Assembly (NCBI RefSeq): GCF_030052815.1
Contig: NC_079496.1
Span: forward strand, 74,513,652-74,577,651
Reading direction: 5' to 3'
DNA: 64,000 nucleotides
Source of the DNA: Hevea brasiliensis
Lineage: Eukaryota > Streptophyta > Magnoliopsida > Malpighiales > Euphorbiaceae
A program made the translations under genes and the position numbers. Under the pieces are notes generated by a model. It searched no databases. It saw only the letters and a program-made list of their open reading frames with translations, and had not been told where the DNA came from. This document shows positions 44,411 through 56,793 of the stretch, one piece after another. The stretch's first letter is position 1; each line of letters begins with the position of its first letter.

Positions 44411-45338
44411 TCATATTGGAAAGAATTACCGTGATAAGGGAAACCCCTGTGAAAGGCTTTTACTGGTCTATGGGATTTTATAACTGGATAGCAGGCGTTG
44501 AGCCAAACTCTTTGCCGATCTTCCGCATGATGGCTTTATCCGAACTCTTTAGTTTCAGACTCCGTCCCTTTTTGGTCGCTTGCCTAAGGTCCGAACTTTT
44601 TCTTGATTTTCAATCCATTGTCTTATTGCCTGGGCTCATTCCAGGACCCTATCTCGTAACTTATTTTCTCATTTCGACCCCTTCAGCCTATTTTGACCCT
44701 TTCTACAACTACTCGTGTTACTCTCGTTTTCCCATTGTTTTCATTTATTTGGACTAAAAACTATCGTGTTAGTACTTCTACCTATACTCTTCAGAGCATT
44801 TACAAGTCGCTGATGATTGAAACGTTCGTTTTAGAGGGAAATAAAAAAATGAGGTGACGATGAAAATAAAATTTACAAATGGTAAAGAAAAGCAAAGATA
44901 ACGATTACGAGCTAAGACAACCTATTCTAAGACTCAATGTGACTAGATACTTAAAAAAAACACTTAAGAAATTGAACCGAGGATATTCAACACACGATAG
45001 GTTAGACGCTTACCTGTAGAAAATCGGGACGATGGGGAGCCAACACCGGTATTAGCAAATCTTAGGGAGCTGAAGACTAAGATGGCCAAAAAACTTGAGC
45101 TGACCTGAAGTGATGGGGACGAAGTGGAGTGAAGTTGAGCTCGCTGGGTAATGCATAGATACTGAAGATGAGAATCACAGCATTTAAAGCTCTTTTAAAT
45201 GAGAAACTTCAGAAAACTGGTTTCTAAAGTTTCTTAAAGCTTTGAGAGCTTCGAATGACAGGCAATAAAACTATATCGAAGTTTAGAGTCTTTCCACGAT
45301 AATCACCACCTCCTCCCCTCTACAGTATTGCATGTAGG

Positions 45339-45346
45339 TATTTATA
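45339..45346 (-). promoter_or_regulatory. Candidate minus-strand TATA box
   Basis: The minus strand reads CCCTATAAATACC, a strong plant TATA context, followed after about 300 nt by a splice-donor-like GTAAGCG. No ORF confirms a gene. Confidence 0.3.
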
Positions 45347-46033
45347 GGGAATGGGTGCTCAAAATAGAGGGTCAGGATCTTATCAAGAGGAGATGAAAGG
45401 CTTAGATTCAAAAGGACATAATCTGATGTCTGGAAATTAAAGAGAATCAAAATTGAGGGTTGGGATTCCATTCAGAATTTCTGTCCTTTCATCCCTTAAT
45501 CTAACAGTCAAGGGTCTTGCCTTACAAAATGGATCCAAAGGCTGGAAACAAAAAGCGCCGAATCTCTCATCTGCTTTTGATCTGAAGGCTCCAAATCCAT
45601 CCTTACAATTATAATCAACGGTGTAGATCGAGATGTACTGGGCTACTTTAACCGTTTGGAATCTAGCAGCTAAGAGTGTGTCCTTACAAATGAGATGTGT
45701 GGTGAGGATTAGATCATGCTTGTAATGCTTTAACTAACTCGGATCTGATGGTGAAGGGAACTAATTAAAGGTCATGATTAGAAGTTATTCAACTCCTAGA
45801 GTTCTTCGATTTCTATAGGTCATCCCTCGCTTTTTCAATCTTCCCATTGTGATTGACTAATTTTAGGGTTATTATTCCAATCTCTATCTTTTACATCTGG
45901 TCCCTTCTTACTTCTTAATCTCTCTTATTTTCTAATCTCTACCCTCAATCCGACTTGTATCGGTCAAAGCAATAAATTCTTTAGTTACCGATGAGTTCAC
46001 TTCGAGTTCTGCTTACAATAAATGCCAAGGCCC

Positions 46034-46042
46034 TATATATAT
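46034..46042 (+). promoter_or_regulatory. Candidate plus-strand TATA box
   Basis: CCCTATATATATGCTG followed by a pyrimidine-rich stretch. It may be the promoter of the PF04195-like element downstream. Sequence-only evidence. Confidence 0.3.
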
Positions 46043-46637
46043 GCTGATGAATTCTTCTTCGCATACTCATAACTTTCTTTCTTCGGTGAATCTTCATTGT
46101 TTTATTTCTTAGTTCTTAGCTTTTCTAGCAAGAAATCTTCTCATGACAACCACTTTAATCTTTTTTCGGATGTTTTCTTTATTCATCTCCCAAAAATGAT
46201 CAATTCTAGTGATCAGAGGTTCATGAGGGCGTCGTTTGATGACGGTGAGGGAGCTAGACTAATTGACCGATCAATGTCGAAAATGACTACCACACCGATC
46301 TCGGATCAGGCCATCAGTATGGCTTGCAAACCGATCTCTGAAAAGAGGACCACTAATTTCAATCTTAATATCGGTAACCGCCTCTTAAAGTTCATTTGGC
46401 TCCTCACCATCTTGAGGGTCCTAATTGTAGCTCAGTTCTGGTTGATGACATCGATAATACGTCGCTCAATATCATGAGAGTCATAGTCACCCCATTTGAG
46501 CTGTACATCTGTCCAGTATTTATTGCTGGCTTTCTGATCAAACACATCTTTTGACTCAGCCACAAGACTAGGCTTTGATATAGGCCACCATTCTAGGCTC
46601 AGGAGTAGTCTAAGTTAGGTAGAATGTAGTGCTGATT

Positions 46638-46737
46638 TTGAGAGATCGCCCAAATGATATAATCTGATCTTTGAGAGATCACCCAAATGATGTAATCTGA
46701 TCTTGAGAGATCGCCCAAATAATATAATCTGACCTTT
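46638..46737 (+). repeat. 32-bp tandem repeat, three units
   Basis: GAGAGATCGCCCAAATGATA followed by TAATCTGATCTT at 46640, 46673 and 46705. Confidence 0.9.
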
Positions 46738-49699
46738 TGGAAATGAAATGAAATCTATTATTAAAATTTGGATCTGCATGTTCTGTTTTTATTATTGCAT
46801 TGGTTATTGTTCCAATCTCTGATAAATGTGCTCGATTTGATCCCCAGGGGAATCACCATTTTGCCGATCTGTTGGTTTGGAACCCTAATCTATCTGATGA
46901 CCTTTGTTAACCTATCTTATTTTTCCACCTTTTACTATGTTTCTGGAATCTTCTTTCGACATGCCATTAAAACGGCCCGGTTCCACTAACCGATGTGTCA
47001 CTTGGGGCTTCGTGAGCATTTAATGCTTGGGCAGGTACAAATAGGGAGGAGGTTAGCCATTTGTTCCCTTATGTCATTATCAGACCTTCCTCTAGCAACT
47101 TTGACACTCTCCCTTATTTTTTAGAGTTTTCTAGCATCGATTCATACTCTGTAACACCCCTATGTTCAGTAATGCGTTCTATTGTTCCGGTGACCAGTGT
47201 CAGTCTAGACAGCTAGGATGCCTAGAACTACATTTAATTGTTAGTGAGGAGATATAAAATAATGAAATACAAGAAAAACAAAGGAAAAATAATAACAATG
47301 AAACGTAACCAAGTTAAACGAGCCAGCACCGCAGCGATGGGTGACCGCACGGGGAAGTTATGACGCAGGCAATAGCTGACCCCAGGACTGTAGGGAACCC
47401 TCAGAATTTAGTTTCGAGACAAAATTAAAGACTCATTGAAGTATAAATGTCATTAGAAATATCAAAGAAAAATTAATTAATTAGTACAAAGAAAAATGAG
47501 AAATCGAGAAAACGACAAAACTCAGTATTATCGAAAAATCGGGAATGCAACTCGAATAGGGGCATTGTAGTCAATTGACACCCTGAATTGCCTTTTAACC
47601 TAAATATCCATTAAAAATAAATGATATTGAACTTTGAAAATGTCATGAAAATTGAAATTGGGGTACATAACGTAAATAGTGAAAGAATGGTGACAAAATT
47701 ACAAAATTGGAAACTTTGGATTAATTAATCATTAACTAAACTTAGTGCTCCACTAAAGGGATTAGTGGACATATAATATATCATATTTTGGGGTAGAAAC
47801 CACTTCATCTTCAACCTCATAACAAACAGCCATATGAACCACCATTAAAGCTCCATTACCGTCCATGGAGCAAGCCACATGCACTCTCATTTCAAGCTTC
47901 ATTTCACCATAGTTCCTTCACTAAAAGTGATCACCACACCTTGGGCAGCAATTAGGGAGCAATAAAGATAGGTTTTGATGAGTTTTTAACAAGCTTCAAA
48001 TTGAGTAAGTTCTTGTTTTCCATTTTTGCTTCATTAAAGTTTGTGTGGGTGTTGTGGTGAGTTGAATTATGGAAGAAGTTTGAGGTTTGATGAATTATTG
48101 GTGATGTACCATTTTGGCAGCCATGAAAGTTAAAATGTTTAACTTGTTGTTTTCATTTAGGGAAAATAGGTTGATTAACTCTAATGGAAGATGTAGTAAG
48201 TTAGTATTCAAGGATGTGCATGTTAGTGCTTGAATTAAGGGTTTGAGATGGGACCTTGATGCTTTGGCAAACTGCCATATTTGGCAGCCTATAATATCAT
48301 GAATTTGGGTGTGCGAATATGAAGTTTATTAATGAAATATGATAGTGTTAAATTGTGGGCAGCATGTGTAATTGATATTGAGGTATGAGTATATGGAAGT
48401 GTATGTGTGATATTGATATTGAGATATGTTGAATTTTGGTGGAAGTGAATGTTGAACTTGAATGGTGTATTGTGTGCATTGAACACTTGAGTGTTCTGCC
48501 TAATGAAGTAATAAGGAGGGGAAGGAATGTCAAATTGAAAGTGTAAGTGTCTTGTGTAGGTTGTATTTTGATGGCAGTACCAAAATTAGGTTATAAGTGA
48601 AAAATTGTGGACCCAATTGGTATGAGGCCAATGGGGAGTAAAAATAGACACCAAATAGGCCAACTTTCATGTAGAAATGTTGCCAAAATTCTGCCTAGAA
48701 TGTAACTTGAAAAATGACCAAATCCAGATTAGTGACTTGAAAACCTGGAAATTGACCATTTGGGCAGCAGTTAGTGTTTTGACCATAACTTACTAAAAAC
48801 AGGTCCAAATGATCTGAAATTTTTACCATGAATAGTTTAGACATAGATCAACAATTCTTATGAAGACATCAAAGCCCAAAAATGGCCAGAACCAAGCCAA
48901 ATAGCTTGCATAATTTCAGGTACCAAAATTGGCTGAACCAAAAGTGACCTAAAAATGACCTGAGCCTACCATTTTAGTGCATTCTCTCCAGCATTGGTTA
49001 ATTGACCATATTTTGGTCTATACAACTCAGAATGACCTGATATTATGCCCTGCATGCAATAAGACATAGACCTACAAGTTTGTAGTTTAGACCGAAACCC
49101 GAAAACCGAGGGAACTAGGTCATCCGACTAGGTCAAAATAGTATACTGAAACCAGTAAATTGCAATAAAATGCAATACACTTGGAAATGAAATTGATAAC
49201 ATATACCAACACTAAAGGGCTATAAAATGTGACATCTTGGTAACATTAGAATTGACTCACTTAGAGTGCATCAAGGTGAACATTATAGATTGACTAATGA
49301 AATGAATTGAAGGGAATAGTACCAAGAAAATTTAAATATTGGATTTTATTATTAGAAACAAATTCATTGAGTGTTGAAACACTTTAAATTGTGTGTTTCA
49401 GTTGAAAAGGATATTGAGAAGTATAAGGAACACTGAGTCAGGGCCAAGAGGCATACATCAGAGGTTTGTGCACAATACTTTTTATATTCACTGCTTTTAC
49501 TAGAAAATTTATTTGAAGAATTGAGTTATGAATAATTTTTTATTGTTTTGACTTGGGAATTTTATTTGGAAATTATTATGTTGCCTACTTTGCAAATAAA
49601 AATTTTGAGATAAAATATGATTTGTGGTTTGTATGAAATATTTAAATATTGTGATTTGGAATTGTTTTGATTCACACTTGGCATGACAATATTACTATG

Positions 49700-49835
49700 T
49701 TCCTCCTCCATTTATGGGGTGAGTGTGATTATATTCCTCCCTCTTTGACTTGCCAGTCTGAGGTGAGTGTGGATGAGTACTCATTATCTAGCTAGCTTCC
49801 TCCCTCATTGATTACGATTAATGGGGTGAGTGTGC
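49700..49835 (+). repeat. Degenerate repeat in LTR F
   Basis: Three units of CTCCTCC or CTCCCTC followed by about 15 nt and GGTGAGTGTG. It lies at the same LTR position as the unrelated arrays in gypsy A and LTR B. Confidence 0.7.
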
Positions 49836-50044
49836 CTTGTCGTGATGTACACACAGCATGTTCAAAAATGTTTGTGTCATGACCTAAGTTGTGTTATTAA
49901 TTGGCAATACTATGTTATTCAATAGTTTGATCAAATTTGTGTTATATGAGCTGTGAAAATCGTGACATGAAATTGTGAATTATTTGAATTGTAAATTGTC
50001 AATAAAAGTTTATATATCGCATTTTAAATTGTTATTGTGCACCA

Positions 50045-50090
50045 CTGAGTAAATTTTACTCAGCGATAGCTTTTTCATTGCTGTCATAGG
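50045..50090 (+). other. Paired stem-loop module, LTR F variant
   Basis: First stem CTGAGTAAA with TTTACTCAG (50045-50063). Second stem GATAGC with GCTGTC (about 50066-50088), using one U-G pair. Confidence 0.7.
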
Positions 50091-50689
50091 TAGATAGACG
50101 GACAGAGCAGCAGAGTAGGTTGCTTGTACCACATTTTCAGATTTCACCGGGTATATCGAGTATACCATATTGTGTAGTTTTTGTTGTAATGTATGTGCAC
50201 TGTATGTATATATTGTACTTGGTCTTGAGCAGTTGTAAACTAAAATTATAAATTATTTTGGCTTGTAAAAATATTGTGACATATTTATCTTATCTCACTT
50301 TTGGAAACACTGGAAAATTGATTGTTGAACTGAATTGATAATGTTGAGAAATTTATTGTGTTGAACAAATTTATTGGAGTTTGGGATTGAGAAATGTATT
50401 GAAAGTGCTTTTTACAGGTTTTTGAAGAACTGTTTTATTCAAAATACATATGGCACTCTGCCAAATTTTTACAGAAATTGTTAATACTTTAAATTGTTAT
50501 TTGGTTTCACTTTAGTAAAAGAAAATTTTTAACACCTGTCAATAGTGCTCACCACTGTAAAAAGCAAGTAAGAAAAGGTTTTAAAATCCCTTGTAGTGTA
50601 TTTAATGGGTTATCAGTAGACAAAGTTTGATAATTCATTAGGTATACTACGGGATCATGTCATGCCTTGCGGAGGGGTAGGGTGTGACA

Positions 50690-51742
50690 TACTCCGATAA
50701 GAGTTTTGATCTTTTTCTGATTGGTTTCACTTTTGTTCTCTGAAAATAAGTGGTACCGATGGTTAGAGAGCTGCTAGTACTCCTTCCATTCATATCTCAT
50801 GGACATCGGACGAAGGTGAGGTGGCCAGACCGAGCGAGCAACCTGAACCTTTGACAACCTCTATTCTAGCCCATGGTCAGGCAACTAAATCAAAATAAGC
50901 TTCTTCTTCAGGGAAAGAGAACTTACCCGTAGATGAGTTTCCATCGGTTCTCAAGGAGATCGATCTCCAGTCCATTATCCAAGAGAACAACCTTCGAACT
51001 GACCCCTTCAAGCTTATCAGATGTCATGGCAATCTCCAAGCTGATCATTTCTTTAAAGAAAATGTCTTGCTCACGGTATATGAAGAACAATTGAAGGCCG
51101 GGCTTCAGTTTCTCCTAAAAGAATTATTTAGAGCCATTTTGAAGTTCCATCATGTCTGTGTAGCCCAAGTGCACCCGAACTCCTAGCAAACTCTAGTGGC
51201 TTTCAGAGGTTTATACCGAGCCAAAAAGCTCAAGCCTAAAGCAAAGGTTTTTGCTTAGTTGCATAGGCTTTCTCGGTGGAAGGATGATGAGTATTGGTTT
51301 TTCCAAGCTAAGCCGAACTGTGGGCTTTTCACTGATCTCCCTTCTTCGTTGAAGAATTGGAAAATTTGGTTCTTCATATTGAGGAGTAAGGACCCGAATG
51401 GCTTTGAGGGCATCCTACGCAGTTGGCAGTATCTGGTTCCTTCAGTTCCAAAAAAGATCACCCTAAATAAAGATGAGGATGCCATGGTAAAGGAATTGAA
51501 GGATCAGGTGGCCACTCATAAGTATTCATGTTTGGATGTGGTTATGGCCGAATTGAAGTGGTGGCTAATGCAAATGATTGCCCATGAGGATTATGAGCTG
51601 CAGCTCTCTGACCTTGGACCCAGGATCGTTATAACCTAAATCTTCAGTCTCCTAACTTTGGTGATCTCACTAACTTATTCTCTGTGCAGGTATGGCGGGA
51701 GGCAAGAGCACGAAGGAGAGCCGTAAGCGAAAAAGGGAGGTC
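50690..51742 (+). pseudogene. Relic H: PF04195-like (putative gypsy-type transposon domain) protein
   Basis: One frame from about 50870 to 51639, with two late stops: TAG near 51184 (HPNS then stop, family Trp) and TAG near 51255 (FA then stop, from CAG). Recognisable family blocks are VHPNS, LVAFRGLYR, the WKDDEYWFFQAKPNCGLFTD stretch, LPSSLKNWKIWFF and a charged C-terminal part. This domain occurs in plant retrotransposon-derived proteins of unknown biochemical role. TTCTCTGTGCAG near 51690 looks like a splice acceptor, after which MAGGKSTKESRKRKREV is cut by gypsy G at 51742. The rest must lie right of the window. Confidence 0.7.
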
Positions 51743-54700
51743 TGTCACACCCTACCCCTCTGTAAAGCATAACATGATCCTGTAGTATACCTAATGAATT
51801 ACCAACTTTGTCTACTGATAACCCATTAAATACACTACAAGGTTTTTTAAAACTTTTCTTACTTCTTTTTACAATGGTGAGCACTATTTACAGGTGTTAA
51901 AATTTTCTTTTGAACTTAAGGGAAAGAGCTAACACATTTGAATTATTAGGAATTTCTGTAAAAATTTTGGTGGAATGCCCTCTGTATTTTGAATAAAACA
52001 GTTCTTCAAAAACCTATAAAAAGCACTTCAAATATATTTCTCAATCTCAAACTCCAAAATTTAATCAACACAATATATTTATCAACTCCAATCCACAATA
52101 ACTTTTCAATATTTCCAAAGGATGAGATAAAAGAAATATATTACAAATTTTACAAGTCAAAATAACTCATAATTATTTTACAACTTCAATGTGCAATTTT
52201 AATTTACAGCTGCTCAAAACCAAGAACAATATATATATATACAGTAAACATACATTACAGTACAAAATGCAAAATGTGGTATACTCAATATACCCGATGA
52301 TCTCTCACTGAATGCATTAGCAGCCTAATCTGCTGCCCTGTCTGTCTGTCTACCTGCGACAGCAATGAAAAGCTATCGCTGAGACAATGTCTCAGTGGTG
52401 CACAACATTAACCAAATACAACTTTAAATCACAAATCATAAGTCATATAAATAGTGGATACTTAAACCATAGTTAAATTCAAGACGATGAATGTCATAAA
52501 GAATTTGAACTCCATTTCACAAATTATCAAAGCTCATAATAACACAATTTAGTCAAATGGTTTAAGAACACAGTGTTGCCAATTCACACACAACTTAAGC
52601 CATGACACAAATTTCCTATCAATGCCGCCTTGTACACAATGACAAAGCAATCTACAACCCCACTAATCGAAATCAATGAGGGAGGAAGCTAGCTATATAA
52701 TGAGTACTCATCCGATCTCAACCTCAACTAGCAAGCTAGAGAGGGAGAAAAATAAACGATCTCAACCCCATAAATAGAGGAGGAATAATGTGATACTGTC
52801 AAGCTAACTGTGAACACAAAATCAATTCCAAACATTTTATTCAAATGATTCGTGAGAATCTAATAAATTTCCAAAGTCATAATTTCATTCACAAAATGGC
52901 AACACAATTCATAATTAACTTCAATTTTCACAAATCGCACTAAATAAATTTTTCCACAGTTTCAAACCATTTACAATGCTTTTCAAGCAATAAGTATCCA
53001 TTCAAACACATTTCCATAATTAAAAACAATAGTATACAAATAGTCATAATTTATTTGAATTGAAAAATTCAAAAGAAATAACTGTTGTGCACAAACCTCT
53101 GATAACTGTCTCCTGGCCTTGACTCAGTGTTTCCTTCCCTTTCCCTGAGTCTTTGCTAACTGAGAAACACAATTTGAAGTGTTTCAGTACTCATTTAAAC
53201 TGTCTCTAATGATAATAATTGATAATTAATTCACTAAATTCTATTATTTACTTAGGCAACCTAATATGTCGACTCTCGATGCATTCTAGGTAAATTAGGT
53301 TTTAATGTTACTAATATGTCACATCCAATAGTCTTTTAGGGTAGGTACATGTTACCCAATTCATTTCCATGTATATTGCATTTTCTTGCAATTTGCTGGA
53401 TTCCGGGATACTAGTTTGACCTAGCCGGACGACTTAGTTCCCTCGGTTTTCGGGTTTCGGTCAAAACTATAAACTTGTAGATCTATGTCTTATTGGACGC
53501 GGGGAAAAAATTCAGGTCATTCTGAATTATGTAGACCATGTCATAGTCATTTTACTATTGCTGGTCAAAATGCATCACAATTGGTCACTTTAGGTCATTT
53601 TAGGTCATTTTAGGTTCGGCCAGTTTTTGGACCCAAACTTGTGCAAGCTGTTTGACTTGCTTATGGTTATTTCTGGGCTTTGGTGTCTTCATAGGACTTG
53701 TAGATATAGGTCTTAGCTATTCATGGTCAAAATTTCAGGTCAATTTGACCTGTTTTGAGTGAGTTATGGCCAAAACACTAACTGCTGCCCAAATGGAAAA
53801 TTTTCAGGCCTTAATTGCACTAATCTGGATTTGGTCACTTTTCAAGTTACCTTACAAGCAGAATTTTGGTAAGCTTCTTTCATGAAAGTTGGCACATTTT
53901 GTGCCTAGTTTCACCTCCAATTGGTCTCATACCAATTGGAGCCACAAAAATTCATTCATAACCTACAATGCATACTGCCCTTACTAACCACACTTTGCAT
54001 TAAAATTTTACATTTCTAATGGACACCTTACACATTGTATCTAGGTCAATTGTCCAACAATACTTTAATACAACCAATATCCATCCAAAATATACTTAAT
54101 CAAGTGTCCAGCAATTTAATCATTGTCCAAATACCAATTCAACTCAAGTAAGTCTCCATCACATTCAATTAATCAAATCCATATCTAACAACAATTCAAT
54201 TGCTCAAACCTAATCCAACTAACCAAGATCAATAACATACAGCCCATTGTTCTTAATCAACATTAAATATACATGAAATTAAGGTCTTCCTAATCATATC
54301 AAGGCTGTCCCAAAGCTGTCCAAATTTACACATATACATCAAGCTTCCAATTTCAATTCACAACCTCACTTCACATACACAATTCAAACTATACCTATGG
54401 TAATCAAACTCTTATACATTTAAACACTCTAATAAACATCATTCCCCAACAAATACATGTAAAAACAAACCAAACTCTTTTAATCACCATGGCTGCCGAA
54501 ATTGAAGTCCACCAATTACCCATCCAATTCTTCAAATTTCTCCATAAATCAACTCATTACAACATCAACTCAAAGATTAATTAAGAAAGGGAAGGAAAAT
54601 TAACACTAACCTTGATTTGAGCTTGGCAAAAATTCATCAAATTTCTTCCTTTTTGTTCCCCATAATCTACCCAAGAGGTGTGGACAAAGTTTAATTAAGA

Positions 54701-55483
54701 GAATTTATGGTTTTATGTTGAAAATGGGAGAGAATTAAGCTTTGCATGGAAAATTTTCCATGGAGAATTGGGAGTGACAATCGGCCATTGTTGGAAGCTT
54801 GAAGGAAATGAGTTAGTTAGTGGAGAAATCTGTCTTAACATGTGTATTTATACCCCCACTAATAATGGTAATATTATTATAATAATCAAGTTTTAGTATT
54901 TCTAATTATACCCCCTTTATTTCCCTTAATGACACTTTATACATAAATTTCATTTCATTTCATTTTTTTTTGGCATTTTCAAAATTTTAACACTACTAAT
55001 GTTTTTCATGGACATTTAGGTCAAAATTCAACACTAGGTGTCAAATCACCAAAATGCTCCTATTCGGGTTATATTCCCGATTTTTCGGTAACACCGATTT
55101 TTATCCGTTTTTCGATTTCTCACTTTTTTTTGTACTAATTAATTAATTTTTCTTTGATATATCTAATGGCATTTATACTTCAATAGGGGTCTATTTAAGT
55201 CCAAAAAATATTTTTCAGGGTTCCCTGCGGTCTAGGGCTAGTCAACAGTCCACGCCGTGACTTCCCGGTGCGGTCACCCATCGCTAGAGTTCTCGGCTCG
55301 CTTAACTTGGTTACATTTCTTTGCTATTATTTTTCCTTTGTTTTTCTTGTAATTTCTTTTATTGTATTTCATTATTTTATATCTCCTCACTCATATCGAA
55401 GTGTAGTTCTAGGCATCCTAGCTATCCGGACAACACTGGTCACCGGAACAGTAGAACGCACTACCGAACATAGGGGTGTTACA
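51743..55483 (-). repeat. Gypsy G 3' LTR
   Basis: 3.74 kb. On the minus strand it starts TGTAACACCCC and ends GGGTGTGACA. It has the palindrome (53917-53939) and stem-loop module (52345-52395). It is the same family as gypsy A and LTR F. Confidence 0.95.
52340..52395 (-). other. Paired stem-loop module, gypsy G variant
   Basis: Minus strand: first stem CTGAGAC with GTCTCAG around ATT (52379-52395), second stem GATAGC with GCTGTC. The first-stem change (GAC/GTC versus GT/AC in gypsy A) keeps pairing. Confidence 0.7.
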
Positions 55484-55497
55484 ATTCTCCCCCCCTT
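55484..55497 (-). other. Gypsy G polypurine tract
   Basis: The minus strand reads AAGGGGGGGAGAAT just before the 3' LTR. Confidence 0.92.
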
Positions 55498-55530
55498 AAA
55501 ATAAATTTCGTCTCGAAATTTTACCTGGCA

Positions 55531-56034
55531 TTAGTCTCTAAACAGCTGTGGGTGCTGTCTCCTCATATCCTCTTCACGTTCCGAAGTAGCTTCCTGGCCT
55601 GAATGATGGTTCCACAGCACTTTAACCAGGTGTATCTGTTTATTCCTCAGTTGCTTCACCTCATAAGCTAGAATTTCTATGGGTTGTTCCTCGTAGGAGA
55701 GGTCTGGATTTACCTCAATCTCTTAAACTGATAGCACATGAGATGGGTCTGATCTATACCTCCTTAACATGGACACATGGAAGACACTGTGTATCCTTGC
55801 TAACTCTGGAGGTAATGCCAACCGATATGCCAAAGGACCCACTCTTTCCAGAACCTCATATGGTCCGATGAAACGAGGACTCAGTTTCCCCTTTCTGCCA
55901 AATCTCATAATCCTCTTCCAAGGAGAAACTTTGAGGAATACCTTATCACCCATTGCATATTCAATATCTCTTCTCTTCATATCAACATAAGACTTCTGAC
56001 TATCTGATGCAGCCTTGAGTCTATCTCTGATCAA
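55531..56034 (-). pseudogene. pol: Gypsy G integrase C-terminus and chromodomain
   Basis: GDKVFLKVSPWKRIMRFGRK, SPRFIGPYEVLERVGPLAYR and FHVSMLRRYRSDPSHVL precede a TAA stop near 55723. The frame continues with NPDLSYEEQPIEILAYEVKQ and QEATSEREEDMRR, ending LFRD at TAA 55531-55533. The Trp of the ATWE motif is Ser here. Confidence 0.92.
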
Positions 56035-56052
56035 TCTGATCTTTTCCTCTGT

Positions 56053-56793
56053 CTACTGAACAATTTCTGGCCCAATCATCTTCCTTTCACCTACTTCATC
56101 CCAACATAAGGGAGTTCTACACTTTCTGCCATACAAAACTTCATATGGAGGCATCCCAATGCATAATTGGTAGCTGTTGTTATAAGCAAACTCAATCAAA
56201 GACAAGTGTGTATCCCAACTACCTTCAAACTCAATCACACAAGCCCGTAGCATATCCTCCAATATCTGAATAACCCTTTTAGACTGGCTATCTGTTTGTG
56301 TGTGGAATCCTGTGCTGAAGTTCAATCTAGTTCCTAGGGCTCTCTGTAGACTACCGCAAAATCAAGAAGTGAACCTAAGATCTCTGTCAGATACAATCGA
56401 TACTAGCACTCCATGCAGTTTTATAATCTCATATATATACAATCTGGCCAATCTCTCCAGGCTATAGTCCATCCGAACTGGCAAAAAGTGAGCAGACTTA
56501 GTTAGTCTATTAACTATAACCCATACTGCATCATGACTATTCCGTGTCCTCGAAAGTCCTGTAACAAAATCCTTAGTTATCCGTTCCCATTTTCACTCTG
56601 GTACTAACAAAGGATGTAACAAACCAGCTGGAACTTGATGTTCTGCCTTTACTTGCTGACAAGTTAGGCATTTGGAAACAAATTCAGCTATATCTCTCTT
56701 CATACCCATCCACCAGTAATGCTCTTTCAGCCCCCTGTACATTTTAGTTCCACCAGGGTGTATAGCAAAAGGAGACTCATGTGCTTCCTTCAT
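56053..56793 (-). pseudogene. pol: Gypsy G integrase (catalytic Glu replaced)
   Basis: The zinc-binding part is AHESPFAIHPGG and CLTCQQVK (56593-56793), ending at a TGG to TGA stop after PE. The core continues in the same frame ([38 protein letters not shown]) with a stop near 56360. The last block FHTQTDSQSKRVIQ has Lys (56278-56280) where Glu is catalytic, and GFHPQ is changed to GFHTQ. After that come LEDMLRACVIEFEGSW and EFAYNNSYQ. A stop at 56053-56055 (from CAG) follows EIVQ. Confidence 0.93.

Larger units (their letters stand above)
43808..47149. mobile_element. Relic region H, left part: no supported gene
   Basis: It begins with the second TTAAT of gypsy E. There are no recognisable protein domains; the ORFs at 44416-44757 and 46097-46477 resemble nothing I know. 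It holds a 58-bp array (44085-44410), a 32-bp array (46638-46737) and two opposed TATA-like promoters (45339-45346 minus, 46034-46042 plus). A splice-donor-like CTACAG|GTAAGCG lies on the minus strand near 45023. It could be LTR or untranslated sequence of relic D, of the PF04195-like element at 50.7 kb, or both. Confidence 0.5.
47150..50689 (+). mobile_element. LTR F, solo gypsy LTR
   Basis: TGTAACACCC to GGTGTGACA, 3.54 kb, flanked by TACTC at 47145-47149 and 50690-50694. There is no interior, so it is a solo LTR. It belongs to the same family as gypsy A and G (shared GACAGCTAGGATGCCTAGAA near the start). It has the palindrome (48613-48634), a CTCC/GGGGTGAGTGTG array (49700-49835) and the stem-loop module with a longer first stem (50045-50063). 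Confidence 0.95.

Noticed and set aside
44416..44757. A 113-residue ORF in relic H
   Set aside because: It is hydrophobic and low in pattern, has no recognisable domain and follows a minisatellite. I see no support as a gene.
46097..46477. A 126-residue ORF after the TATA-like site at 46034
   Set aside because: The promoter-like context is suggestive, but the translation shows no known motif and ends abruptly. It may be untranslated sequence of the PF04195-like element.
51675..51884. A 69-residue minus-strand ORF across the gypsy G boundary
   Set aside because: It spans the LTR end and the flank, so it is a junction artefact. The same LTR text gives a similar chance ORF at 25465-25704.
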